From Coniferiporia sulphurascens (lineage: Eukaryota; Basidiomycota; Agaricomycetes; Hymenochaetales; Hymenochaetaceae), in NCBI GenBank assembly GCA_002794785.1, contig NBBA01000018.1:372001-436000 (forward strand): 64,000 bases of DNA, read 5' to 3'. Within the stretch, counting starts at the first letter, position 1. Each line of letters starts with the position of its first letter. The notes under the pieces are model-generated. The model had not been told where the DNA came from. It made no database searches and saw only the letters and a list, made by a program, of their open reading frames with translations. Shown in pieces: positions 23,306 through 35,368 of the stretch. A program made the translations under genes and the position numbers.

Positions 23306-26300
23306 GCCATTTTAAACACAGCTTCCACGTGCATAGCCCCGGCCTCTGACGCGCGCATGCACTGGCCACTAGTATACCGTTACCCAGCGAGGCGCTGTCC
23401 ATGTACATAAAGAATGAAGAAATCGACAATCACTCTCGCCCTCCTTGGGTTACCTGTGTATTAGGTCCTTGGATGCTACCGATCTGAACAGGCGCCCCCA
23501 CCCAGCACCGACTTCAAGTTTTTTCTCTTCTTCTTTCTGCATTCGTCCATTACTCCAAGGACCCAAGGACCCAAGGACCCAAGGCCACGGGCCCAAGGAG
23601 CAGGTACCACCGCCTCCCGGTATTCGGTATCCAAGTCCGGGATGGGCCTCGTCGGGTCCACCTTGGCCCTTGGTCCTTGGTCCTTGGCCTAACTCGGATG
23701 GTCCGGGGGCCGGAGTCGAGCTGCCCTCGCCGTTTTGAATTCCACAGCGATCCTTGTATGTCGGAGGGAAGGCACTACTCACAATTCGCGCCCACTAGTA
23801 CTCTCCTTTTTTTTCTTTTCTTGCACTCACTTCACTTTCGGACCTTGCGCTCCCGCCCCTTGACCTCGTCCAGTGGGGGCTTCGGAGCGGTGCCAGGGCG
23901 CACTAGCACTGCGGGCAACAGTGGACACTGTGGAGACCTTTTTCGCTTCCCCCTTCTGTTTCTTTCTTTCTTTCTTTCTTCTTTCTTTTTGGGCCGAGTC
24001 CGGTGGGAGTCCGACGTGCTATGCAAGGGGACTTGACTCGTTTTAACCGTGCATCGACTCAAACGCGGTTCGGTCGACGACCGCCGTGCCCGTGCAACGC
24101 GCTTTCACGCCCGCGCTGGGCACGGGGTCCAAGTCCAAGTCCAAATCCGAGTCCATTAAGCTCAATTAATTTACAATATCCGCATCAATACTACGACTCT
24201 AGGCATTAACATACACGCGAAGCGCGCAAGGCAGAACGCAGGTAGCTGTTAACTGTTACACGTATGTACGAATTGATCACCGTGACTGTCGTGTTGATGT
24301 GGTTTGTAACTACGTAGAAACGACCTCGGACGCGTGAAGGGGTTAATTGTCCAGACTCCCAGAGGGTGTATCTTTGGCTCGCGGCTCACGGCTCGCGGGC
24401 TATGGACTGTTGACTGTCCACTAGTCTCTTCTAGTACAGTCTACCAGAGACCCGGACCGTCAATATTAATATTAATATTGGCCAACACTGACCAGGCCAC
24501 TCGTACGATATCTCCGAATCCGAGTCCGAGTCCGAGTCTGAGTCCGAGTCCGGGTCGCCACTCGCCACTCGTCATCCTACTTCCAAACCAGATCCGTCCG
24601 CGGCACACTGCGCTGCGCATTGTTCCTACACAAGCCTTAAGTAGAGTCGCCGCAGCCCGGAATCCCAGACCCAAACTTAGCGTGGGACCGTGGGACTGGC
24701 CCTCAAGTTCAAGTTCAAGTTCAAGTTCCGTTTCCATTTCCATTTCCAGGCCCGGCATCTCCCGACGGCACGGCAGGCAGCATGATTGATTGATTCCCTG
24801 AGGAGGCCACATCGTGATTCGACTCCTGCCACCGTGACATCCGACTCCGACTCTGTGCATCGTAGTGGATCTGAAAAGCGGGAAACCGCGCCCGCCGTCG
24901 AAGTACTAGTTGCGTCTCGATGGTCCAACGGGAGGTGAGTAGCCTTTGGAGTCCGGCACCCCAGAACGCGTTTCGCAATGGCAGTACTAGTGGTCATCTA
25001 GTACTTACTGTACTACGGCACAGTAACATCATGATATTAAGGCGGAACCGAAACTTAGAATCCAACTATTAGTACTTATGCTTATGCTTATGCACCGACC
25101 TCATCGTGTTGGGGACACCACCTACTCGTAGGAGCGCACTGATCGTCACCCCGGACTGTCACCCACAGGCTGGGTAGGATCGCGTCCGCGTCCACACCTA
25201 CGCAGTCCAAAGAGCGCTCCCATTCCCATTTTCCCATTAATTTCCTACTGTACGAAAAAGCAACTCGCACTTGCACATGTGCCTCCGTGCCTGTCCCTCC
25301 GGCACTGCTTGTTGGCACGAAAGCCGAAGATCGACTCGGAAGGAAGTAAGCGGTGCGCGTACGCGAGCGCTTAACGCTCTGAATATTACGGTACTGTATT
25401 TTCTTTTTCTCCCCTTCCTCGGGCCCGGGCTTCTTTTTCTTTGTCTCCCTTTTTTCAAAATCCCAAGTACCACCGCCACCGCCCCCGCCTCCCTGTGCGC
25501 ACCGCACCCACCGAATCGCTTCTTCCGGACGGGCTTCCTTTTCTGTGAAATACTATTAAGAGGGCGCCATCATTGTCATTCTATCATCATCGTTATTAGC
25601 ATCGCCTTCACCGTTCACGGTTGTTCGCATTCAGCTGGTCCGGCGGCCCAGCCACCGACTGTGCGCCTACCACACGCTTGCGGTATGCAATCATATTGAA
25701 ATTAATATTGTCGCCGCCACCGCCACCACCGCCACCGTGCGAGACCGCACGCCGGTGCGGGGACGAGTGGGCGCGGATGCGGGTGCGTGCTCGATGCGGG
25801 TGTGGATGCGTCTCCGCCGCCACTGCCGCCAGTGCCATGACCGCAAGCGGCAGAGGCGTTGCCCCAAACGCCGATCGGGCGTGCGTTCGCGCCACGGACC
25901 ACGGACCACGATGCGCCGGGTATGCGACGCAGATCGTGCCGGCATTATTGCATGGGTATGGATCCGGTCAGGCGCTAGGTCCACCCAGCGGGGCTATCCT
26001 ATCCTATCCTCAGGCTGCACGTCGCCCCACGTCCGAGTCGAGCTTGAGGACCGAAATCGAAATCACTCCTAAGTCTCCGTTGCTGTTGCTGGTGAACGAT
26101 CAGCCATTGGCAATGACACTGAGAATCTGCGGCATGCTTCCAGTGATATTACTAGTAAGAAGCGAGTCATTAATTGGACATCAGTCAGGCAACACTGGCA
26201 AGTGTTGGGTCCTGTTTGTTGCTACTTTCAGCTTTTGGTCCTTGGTTCTTGATTCCTGATCCTTGGTTCCTGGTGCTTGAGTCTTTTGTCCTGGATCCTT

Positions 26301-29020
26301 GCTCTTTGCTGCCTACTCCTCGTCCCTGGACTCCGGCGTGCCCCTCACCCCTCGCTAAGAACCAGCTCTGATGATCCGAGCGTCTAACAATGGCTCTTGC
26401 ATAGCCGAGCTGCATCGCACCACACTGCACCGTTTCTCTCTTGTGACCGCATCTGCCAGTGGGCCTACAAAAGACGGTTCGAACGAGTACGCCGGGTGGT
26501 CATCATACATTATACCGTCCTTTACCCCCACCATCCTTCCCCTTCATTCTCTTCGTGATTACCCACATAACTTGGCAGTGCTCGAACAGATGCCAGCGGC
26601 TGGATTCTGTCCTCGAAAGGGATCCTAAGTCTTCTTTTCATCGCACATGATGGATGCAGTGATGGAGATCTTGATTTTGATCCGCTCGACCTCGTAAGGC
26701 GTTCAGAAGATCAACGTGTACAATTTACCGTATGTGGAACATCGACTAGTATTTCGTTCGACCATGTCCAGGCACAGCAGGTCGCTGATGTGAAGACGTT
26801 CTTATGCGAGACGCAGAGAACTTGTCATCATGCCACAGTGCCCCAGACTCTTGTACGAAAGCGAAGGAATGACTGGTACGGCATACTAGGGGCATGCAAC
26901 CATTCAAGGACCGCCCGGCGTGTTACTGTATGCACGTCTGGTTTTCTGCGTCTCGACCTTGGCTTGATATCGATCTTCCTATCATTCGTTGCTTCTCGAT
27001 TCCTGAAGTACGTGGTTCTTGGAATGACGAATGACGAACGGCTCTAGCAGGAAAAAGAAAAGAAGAAGAGCCGTACGCACACGACAAGGATCTATCAGGC
27101 GTCAAGCGCGGTATCAGATGTAGAACGTTGGTGCTAGTATATTGTAATAAACTCCCATTTATTAAATGATACCGGGTCGAATCCGAGTCAATTATACAGT
27201 AACCGGGACATGTCATCAATTAGGTCCGAGATCCCGAGATCTCCTCAGGCTGGTCTTCTGCATTACTGTGGTGTTCATACTACATGTATATAGGACCTAG
27301 GACACTCGTTTTTTTACTAACAAAGCTCCCATCACGCAAACTTCAAGTTGAGGTTCCACCCTCCCTTCGTTGATTCCTGACCTTTCTCCAAGTTCTACTA
27401 TTGGCGTCCTTCCTCCGAGTCGTACCGTGACCGTCCGCTCGTCTATCCTCGGTCCTCAGGCATATTCATGACTAACTCACTCCTGGGACAACGCTGGCGC
27501 TGGCGTTGGGTTTCCCGCCTTGTGCGGCGCCGGGAATGGTGATGTACAGTGTACAGTGTACGGTATGCACACTGGCAATTTATCAATTATCGACAGTACT
27601 AGTGTCAAACTGTCAAGCTTCCGTCTTCGTTGACACAATTCTGGACCGTGACAAAGCTCGAGCGGGGCGCATATCGCGTATCGAATGGTGAAGAAAAGAA
27701 GTGTGCAAATAGTAGCGTAACCCGGGCCCTGTCAGTGCCGTGCGCGGTGCGAAATAAAGAAATACTGTAAAACCTGTTTGAGGGTGACTTGAACTAGGGT
27801 TTGACTCTTGAGCCGCCCTGGTTACTTGGAACTTCTTCTAGGTTCTTCCGAGTCTCTCTATCATTACTAGACAGAGCTCCAACCTGAAGTATCGGCCTGG
27901 AAGTTGGGGACTCATGGACTTGGATTGCTTGAATCATGAATCACGATCCATCACCGCATACATGTAGCCATGTATGCACTAATATTGTGATGCTGTTCAC
28001 TGGGCATACAGTATGCAGCTCAACACACGCGCGTGCTTTTCATTATTTTAACAGTTCGCTAACTTTATATTGTATTTGCATTTGCATTTGTACCTGTATT
28101 TGCACGTACTTGCTCCCACAACTTTGAAGTTGGACTTGCACTTCTAAGTTCAAGTGCTCCGAAAAAGAAAAGAAACCGCTATCACATGTACTGTACCTGG
28201 TGCCAGTGCCAGTGCTAGTGGCAGGAGACCCGGGCCAGGCTCCGTCTCTGACTCGGAGGGCTGTGAGGCTCAGAACTACGACTGCTGCACCGCATTAATA
28301 TTGAAACTTGAAGCAGATAAGCGCTGGTGCCAGCCTGAGTGGCCGGGCAGTGCAACTTAAAGTGAAAAACTTGAAATCGAAGTCGAAGTCGCGAAGTGGG
28401 CGTTTGGTAGTACTCGGGCTGGTGGAGGTTTCAAAGTAGAATTGAAGTGAACGAACGAACTTCAGGTTCACTTCTCTCGGCTACCGTCCGAGTCCGGTCT
28501 AATTCCGACTTGGGGGAGACCTCAGAAAACATGAGTGTGAAGCCTCTTTATGCCCTCCTTTGGAGTGTATGAGAACCGGGGGTATAAGTACTTAACGTTC
28601 ACTGGTGACTGGTGACTGGTGGCCGGGCTTGTTATCATCCAAGGCGGTGGCATTTAATGAGAAGGACTCCTTGGAGCCTTCAATTTCATGGAAGCTACCC
28701 CATTGTATCAATATTAATGCACTGCCAGGACACTGAGAATTCCTAGGAAATCACGAGCGATTGCCAGTTGATACTCTCTCTGACTCGGAGGTAGTAATAA
28801 GGGAAAAGTGAACTCGTGTTCGCACCGAGACTCACTGGATTTTTGGATCTTCCACAATAACATATTAAAGTCAAAAGTACAAAAACCTCTTCTTTGACTA
28901 CTTTACTGCAGTTTTTATAACCAGAAGAAGAGTTCCATGCAAATAGGGATTGTATAGTATTGTTGTCCGATAGATAACATATGCATTGGCAAGTGTTCAA
29001 CGAGAAAACAAAAAGAGTTT
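23306..29020. other. 5.7-kb gene desert dense in short tandem repeats
   Basis: No supportable protein gene. Many short, imperfect tandem runs occur: CCAAGGA units near 23553-23585, TTTC near 23959-23990, GAGTCC near 24518-24555, ATTAAT near 24463-24480, AAGTTC near 24703-24726, CTTATG near 25078-25092, CCGCCA near 25711-25737, TATCC near 25994-26009, GTACAGT near 27543-27562 and TTGCA near 28074-28090. Their units differ from site to site. The palindrome-like GTACTAGT occurs repeatedly. Confidence 0.5.
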
Positions 29021-29107
29021 GACGAAAGTGGGATTCGAACCCACGCCCTTTCGGACTAGATTAGATAAGCCTGATTCTAGCGCCTTAGACCGCTCGGCCA
29101 TTTCGCC
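29021..29107 (-). tRNA. tRNA-Leu(CAG) with a short intron
   Basis: Read on the minus strand: acceptor 5' arm GGCGAAA pairs with 3' arm TTTCGTC (one G-T wobble), D-stem GCC/GGC around GAGCGGTCTAA, anticodon stem CTAGA/TCTAG, and T-arm GTGGG-TTCGAAT-CCCAC. The enlarged anticodon loop contains T-CAG-G, so the anticodon is CAG (leucine) with an intron of about 8 bases after position 37. The 11-base variable arm fits a class II tRNA, and the following A is the leucine discriminator base. Confidence 0.9.
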
Positions 29108-29886
29108 CGTGAAGTGCCGGAAGCATCGAACTCTTATACTCTGATTAGATTAGATGAGGTTACTTGATGGAGACCTAACCCGGTAGTATGTGAGCGCAAG
29201 TGTCAGTACCGAATACAAGGGTGATTATCACAGTAAAAATGTGAGGCAAACGTAGGCTCATGATAAGGGTCGTCTAGGGAGGTTGTGGCGAGACCTGGCG
29301 AGGAGCATGTATGAGGACCCGAAACAGATGATTGGTTTGGAATTTATGCTAATTAGGAGAAGAAACAACATCACTCAGTTGGATGCATTTCGTATACTGC
29401 CTGCCTGAGTCGGGGTTTGTCATCCGGCGCGACGTTTGCTACAGTTTGTTCAGCCGATGTTTACTCGTTCTTTCGTGAATCACGACCGGCGTCCCAGTCT
29501 CTCAGAAGACGAAAGTGAGTATGTTGCGTATTTCTTATCCGTATTTCGTGATGAGTGTTGATAAGCCGTTGCGAGGACATATTGGGAACTCCGGGGACAT
29601 TGGGCTCGCTTACGGGTGACGAGGAACCTCGAGGACAAGGTCGGGACACGGCAGGTGTGATTCCAGCGCAGGGTTTTCCTTTTTGGGCGACAACAGAACA
29701 GCATCGTGATTATAGCGCATAGTTTTCCATATCTGGGAATTCCCGAATCGTTCAGGCTCGTACGCTTTTGCCTGCGCGGATTTTAGTATTAATACCACGA
29801 CATGGAGGACCAGAATATGGCACAAGCACTCGCAGAGTCGCGTCTGATCACCTTATACTGCCTACCGCACTTTATCGCTGCAAACT
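29108..29886. other. Intergenic, upstream of the HMG-box gene
   Basis: About 780 bases with no supportable gene. It presumably contains the promoter of the HMG-box gene; no clear TATA box or operator was found. Confidence 0.4.
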
Positions 29887-31035
29887 ATGCCTGCTATTCG
29901 CACCGATCGCACCGCGCTTCACCGCGACATAGGTACGCAAGGCTCTGTTTGTTGCTTAGCTTCCAGCTCTGACTTATTTGCAGAGCTATTGACTCTGGAT
30001 GATGAGCTCTCCCTTGGGAAGCGTGCCGCTCCCTCATCACCTTCGTCGTCGAGGCCGACTCCTCCTACCTCTACTAAACCCGTGAAGAGGAAGAAACCAA
30101 GCAACGCGTTCATCCTCTTCCGCTCGCACGCGATCGCCAACAAGATGCTCCCTGCAACCGTTACCCACCAGAATGACGTGTCGCGGATGGTCGCGGAGCT
30201 CTGGCGCGGACAAGACAGCGAGACGCGTGCGCACTTCTTCCAAATGGCGGCGGAGGAGAAGTTGAGGTGTATGGCAGAGGAGGGTGTTGAAGTCGTCGAA
30301 CGGAAGAAGAAGACACGCGCGTCGCGTCCCACACAAAGGAAGGTCGTAGAGCCGCGGGCAGTTGTCCAGATGCCGACGCCGCCTCCGAGTCCGAGTCCGC
30401 ACGCGGAGCTGCACATGCCCGTATCCCCCGCCTTTTCGACTGCCTCTTCCAGCTCATCGGATAGTCCCGACATGTCATCCTCGCTGTGCTACCCAATTTC
30501 TCCCGTGGATATGCAACTACCTGCTCTGATGAGGGTGAGTCACTTGTTCATCGCTCTTGTCGTCACTTGAATCTAATACACTTTCATGTAGGGATCACCG
30601 CTATGGTTTCCCACACATATAGCCTCCCCTTCTCTTGCACCTCTGGAGCCTGGGACCGACATCGACATTTTCGGCGCGGACTCTACTTTTCCCCCTTTGG
30701 AATTTGAATGGTCTGCCACGCTTCCGTCGTCGTCGCTCTCTCTCAAAGAGAGTGAATTGACCCCCACAGCCGATAACGCTCTCGATCTCTACTTCGGTTT
30801 ACCCATCTTCGAACCCCAGCCGTCAGAGGCCTTACCCGCCGGCAACGCCTTTAACTCTTTCTCGGGTTTCCTCTACGACGACTCCCAGGCATTTCCTGTA
30901 ACGAACATGGCTTCATCTTCTGTAGCAGACAACGGATTCACGGATGCGTTGCTGGGCTTGGCTACCTGGAACTCCAACGAATACTCGCCGGCACTTGATT
31001 TCGGCTTCACTGGCGGAGATGGCGCTTTATTCTAA
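29887..31035 (+). CDS. HMG-box transcription factor
   Basis: Three exons, 29887-29932, 29984-30534 and 30592-31035, give 346 residues with all frames consistent. A single HMG box starts near residue 50: KRKKPSNAFILFRSHAIANK, then DVSRMVAELWRGQDSETRAH and FFQMAAEEKLRCMAE. The Pro-Ser-Asn-Ala-Phe-Ile-Leu motif is that of the MATA/sequence-specific HMG class, in which one box bends DNA in the minor groove. A basic stretch (ERKKKTRASRPTQRK) follows, likely a nuclear signal, then a Ser/Pro-rich region and an acidic, Phe-containing C-terminus suited to activation. Such genes in agaricomycetes often act in mating or fruiting-body development, but no pheromone or homeodomain genes lie nearby, so a mating-locus role is not supported. 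The exact target is unknown. Confidence 0.87.
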
Positions 31036-32714
31036 CAATTCGATTCTTCTTGTTTCCTTTCCCCTTTTCTCTGCGCGGTTCAGACTCTTTCATGCCTTTT
31101 TTTTGTAACCATGTTTCTTAGCGCTCTCTCGTTTGCAATCTCTTCCCCCCTTTCTCTGCCTTTTTTCGTTTGCGTTTACTGTATATTCTGTGCGTAAGTG
31201 TAGCACGAGAAAGACTATTTATTCATGCAATAATTTCATTTTTAGCTCTTCTGGCTCAGGGATCTCATTAGTAGAAACGGTGAGCGATTGGTACGTAAGA
31301 AGAAACAAGTTTACTCAAAGACTCTGATTCACGGAAAAAGCCGGCACCGGGATCAGATAAACTCTATTTCCCATTGAGAGAAGCAGGCGTCAGTTTCCTT
31401 AACCCAATGAGGGCGCTTAGGGCCGAGAATCCCGGGAGTCAAAATAATTCGATTTTTGAGTTGCAGGCCAGTCTGAGCCCGTCTTCTTCGGGACGACTCG
31501 ACTAGGAGGAATATTATTACTTTCTACGCGCACTGCGTGCTGTCTTACTGTATATCCACTTATCTTCACCGTGAAACTGTATTTTATGCTAACGGACCAT
31601 TTGGATCTAGTAGTACTCAGGTTGCGATTCAAGTTGAGCGTTCCAGTTGCGATTCAAATTGAGCGTTCCGGTCTGACGGGCCTGAAAGACCCTGCCTTCC
31701 CATGATAGTATCCCCGTTGACGCATCTCAAGTTGTGCGTCTTGCCATCAGAAATCCTAGCTTAGAGACAAGGATGGGCTTTTTCCGTTTCTCGTCGAGCT
31801 GACTGTTTTGGTAGACAAAGGCAGACTGAAGACACGAACGAAAGACAAATTGGACTGTAAAAGCTCGAACATCTCATCATGGTCCCTGGATATCATGCAT
31901 GCTCGGGAGTGACAGGACTTGATCTGAGTCTCTCTTTCCCCGTGCCTCCTATATGACCACCTACGAGCAAGGACTAAAGGATGTGCCTTTTACTCATTTG
32001 AGAGCCTTTGCTCAGGCTCTTCTCGATCACGCGCCTTCGTGCAGCGACCACTAGTACGCGTCGTGAGTGCCAGTGCCAGTCGTCAGATACGCAATGAGGG
32101 AACCTGAGAGCCGCTTCGACAGGTTTCATCGCACTGCTCTCCGAGTCAGATGGCCTGCGAATGTCCACTACCGAACGCACCCATATCACATTTCCCCACC
32201 TGAAATTTGCTTCGTTGCTGGAATGGTGCCCCGGTGATGTCATGATACGGAAGGCCTAGAGAACGGGTCCGCGTTGGCTCGAATATACTGTAACCCACGA
32301 ACCTCGAGTCAAACTCCGTTACCGTGGGGAAGCTTTTTTATGAACGTAATGGTACTTCAATGTCTATGCCAATTCCGGTGTATATATTCCACAAGGTTCG
32401 AGTCAAACCCCGCTTCCGCAAGGGAGTTCATTTCCCTGCCTCGGAGCGCTCGCATCCAGGTCTCCTCCCGCGATATCCCATTGGTGGAGAAGTATTATAG
32501 TCAAGTATTATCCTCGCTTGGGCAGAAACATGCTGTCCATCCAGGTGCCTCCCATAAGGCGCTCTGGCCAATTGATCCGCGTTCTCGAGGTGACCCCTTG
32601 GCTGAGGCTTCCCCAGACTACTTACAAAAGGACGAGGACGAAGGTGCAAAACTACACCAGCCCACTCTACAACTCCATCACACCTGCATATACACACACA
32701 AGTGAACGCATTTT
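31036..32714. other. Intergenic, with one copy of a diverged local repeat
   Basis: Nothing coding could be supported over 1.7 kb. The stretch 31316-31452 resembles 33420-33605 (separate entry). Confidence 0.4.
31316..31452. repeat. Diverged local repeat, copy 1
   Basis: Shares blocks with 33420-33605 in the same order: CAAAGACTCTGATYCA, YCAGATAAAC, CCCAT-GAGAG-AGCAGG, CCAATGRGGG and AATAAYT-GA. It lies about 280 bases after the HMG-box stop codon. Confidence 0.5.
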
Positions 32715-33247
32715 ATGTCTGCCCCAACTGCCGCCAACGACGCCGACGTGCCCCCGCCGTTCCGACCGTGGCCCGAGGGAGCAGAAATCAAGACGTTCAA
32801 GGGCGGATGCCACTGCAAAAAATTCGCGTTCGAGCTCGAGCATCCGGAGCTCGAGGTGCGTCCGCCCCTGTCGTGCAACTGCAGCATCTGCACACAGAAG
32901 GCCGAGCTACATGTGTGAGTCTCTTTTTCGCCCTTACCCCGCTGTAGCTCCAGCCCACGTTAAGACTTATTTTCTCCTGCTGTCTCCCTCGTCCCATTTC
33001 GTCTGTATATCCGTGATCACACACGCAGATACGTCCCGAGGCACGCTTCCATTTCACGACAGGCTCGTTCGGAGAGTTGTCCAAGTACGAGTGGGGGATG
33101 AAGAGGCTCGTGCGGCAGTTCTGCCCGAACTGCGGATGCAGCATCCTGTGGACGGGCGCCGGTCTTGTTAGTGTCAACGTACGCACGTTCGAGGGCATCC
33201 AGGTCGACAAGCTCAAGCTGACGTACTTCGATGGGGCGAGCACGTAG
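32715..33247 (+). CDS. GFA/CENP-V-type zinc-binding protein, copy 1
   Basis: Two exons, 32715-32912 and 33029-33247, give about 138 residues if the donor is GTGTGA. Zinc-ligand motifs of the glutathione-dependent formaldehyde-activating (GFA) fold are seen: KGGCHCKKFAFELEH, SCNCSICTQKAEL and RQFCPNCGCSILWTGAG, then VNVRTFEGIQVDKLKLTYFD. The fold binds two zinc ions; related enzymes act on S-hydroxymethyl-glutathione, but most fungal members are uncharacterised. The better consensus donor GTGAGT, two bases downstream, would break the frame. Compared with copy 2 the junction looks as if one base is missing near 33038, so a frameshift is possible. A paralogue lies 4.4 kb downstream on the same strand. 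Confidence 0.75.
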
Positions 33248-35340
33248 GATCTTTCTGTGTCCTGTATCGGAACGAAGAGAAAAGGGGAGGAGAAAGAGTG
33301 GGAATGTGCGATGTATATGTGCGGGATCAAAGCTGCTGGGTTAGGCGCGGTTCACGTTGTAAGATAGAACGTCCGAAGGCTTCGTGTGGGGCGTCATGTA
33401 TTTGAGAAATATATTTGGTCAAAGACTCTGATCCAGGAATAGGATTGTTTCGGCGACTGGAACCAGATAAACCTCATCCCCCATGGAGAGGAGCAGGATT
33501 TCGAATCCTCCAACCGCATATCCAGGACTTCCAATGGGGGCCTGGACGAGGCGGCTGAGAACTCCGTGAGTTAGAATAACTGGACTGCATACAGCAAAAC
33601 TTGTTGCGGGGGTAGCTATGACCTAGTGTGCAGTGAGCCCAGTAGACGGGTACACTTTAGACAGGGAAATCGGGGAGCACTTGGTGAGTGCCTAGTTACT
33701 GAGAGTTAATCGTAAAGCCCTTTTTTGGAAGTGGTTTGAGAGTTGGTTGCACTAGGCGATTGGTTGCAATCCGAGACTTCGAAGGGATACGAGGCAACAG
33801 CACGGAACCGGAATCCATCTGAGTTGAGGGGATAACGATTGATCTACATCCAGGTCCTCTAGTTCTTGAGTGTCACCGCAATCTCGACAAACAAAAATTT
33901 GATACGACAGCTCCAAGTCCTCCAGCGCCTTTGGTGTTGGATAAACAGTGGCAATAACTGTTCGCTAAAATCGTACTAGAAAAAGATAGAAAAGAAACGA
34001 GAGCTGTTACTCTCGTTAACAAGTGGCGACAAGTTCGTGACATGCTGCGAGATGTGCGTATAGGAAGACTTAAACTTCGGAGATCTTGTAACTGATCTTC
34101 AAATGTGTTGGAATTATGATTTGGTAATCTCGACTATGCGACTACATTTGGTATTTATGTCTCACGCTCTATGAAGTGTTTTACTCGTAGTTAGCTCCAT
34201 GTATGCTCCTGGTCGGAAACGGCCACGAAGAAATCTCTTATCGACGAGGACCGACCCGTTCTGCGACGGCACGCCTCGATATTTCTAACAGAATGAATCC
34301 AGAGACTTGATAGAGACCACACGATCTTCCACCAGCTCCGACTTTTACGCAGCACGCTGAGCGGTGCGGTCTCTCCGGTAGGTATAAAAAAGGAAGACTC
34401 AGAGTTCTCACTGGAAGAGTCAACTCCGACATACATATGCATGTCTAGTAGTACTACATAATCGGGATCCGCACGCTGATCAACGCCGGCGGCAACTTTC
34501 CACACCCTGCCCCGGAAACCTCGCATTATTGTCATGAACGGAATAATACTGACCGCCACATCAAGATGGTGCGAAGCGAGAAGGCTGATATACTGATACT
34601 TCACATCGTATTGGAGCTCTTGCATTTCTCCATATGGTCATCGTCAACCTCCAAAGATCCACTGCCATGCTGACCAAGTCGGCACTGGTATGATGTTCTT
34701 TTATGTCGGAAGTCTGCCTCGGGAGTCATTCACCACTGAATCGTAGCAAGATGCATATCAAATACCGATGTGAACTTCTAGTTTTGCTCTGCAGTAACGG
34801 TAGGCCTTTCTTGCCAAATCACATCAACGTCCGTGTTCGCCGGCGGGCGCCAACAACTTCAAGTTCCGCTTTAAGTCGTTCTTGAAAAGGAAGATTACCA
34901 TAGCTTCTAGAGTAAAACTGGGATGGCGATGCGATATGCCGGAGCCACAGTGAATCTTGTTGAGTCAACAATCAGTGTACTTAAACCCTGCCTTCCCCAC
35001 AACTCCCACTGGCAAGTCCCCGCCTTCATCCCTGCTGCGAGCTCATATTTCGACCCTTTCTGCACATGAACTCGACAGAAGTCCCATATCCTTGGATTCA
35101 AGAAGACCTCCAATTACTAGAAGAGTACTTGCGCAACGTTAAAACAAGCTCCATACTCGAATGCACGCTTCGTTTCATATCTGCCAGAATCTCCCTCTAT
35201 TGACACGAATATGTACTGTAATTAGGCGCTGTCCTATCTGCATTCTCTTACAACTTTGGTGGGCCGATATATGATCATCCTTATTTGTGAAACCATGCGC
35301 TGATCCTTACCCGGCCACATTCCAGTTCTGACCATCGCGG
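33248..35340. other. Intergenic, mostly uninformative
   Basis: About 2.1 kb. It includes copy 2 of the local repeat and a minus reading frame at 34191-34625 with no motif I can recognise. No gene is claimed. Confidence 0.35.
33420..33605. repeat. Diverged local repeat, copy 2
   Basis: Partner of 31316-31452. It too lies shortly downstream of a gene stop (about 170 bases after GFA copy 1). Similarity is in blocks, roughly 60-70 percent by eye, with insertions in this copy. Confidence 0.5.
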
Positions 35341-35368
35341 ACGAGGTTCGTTGCATTTATTATCCATC

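Noticed and set aside
23306..29020. CRISPR-like or satellite array
   Set aside because: Units are very short and differ from place to place; no spacers, and the organism is a eukaryote.
29887..31035. Mating-type locus call for the HMG-box gene
   Set aside because: No homeodomain, pheromone or receptor genes nearby; an HMG box alone is not enough.
32390..32430. tRNA-like GGTTCGAGTC segment
   Set aside because: No matching acceptor or anticodon arms around it.
34191..34625. 144-codon minus frame
   Set aside because: Open but without recognisable motif, introns or promoter; not enough to call a gene.
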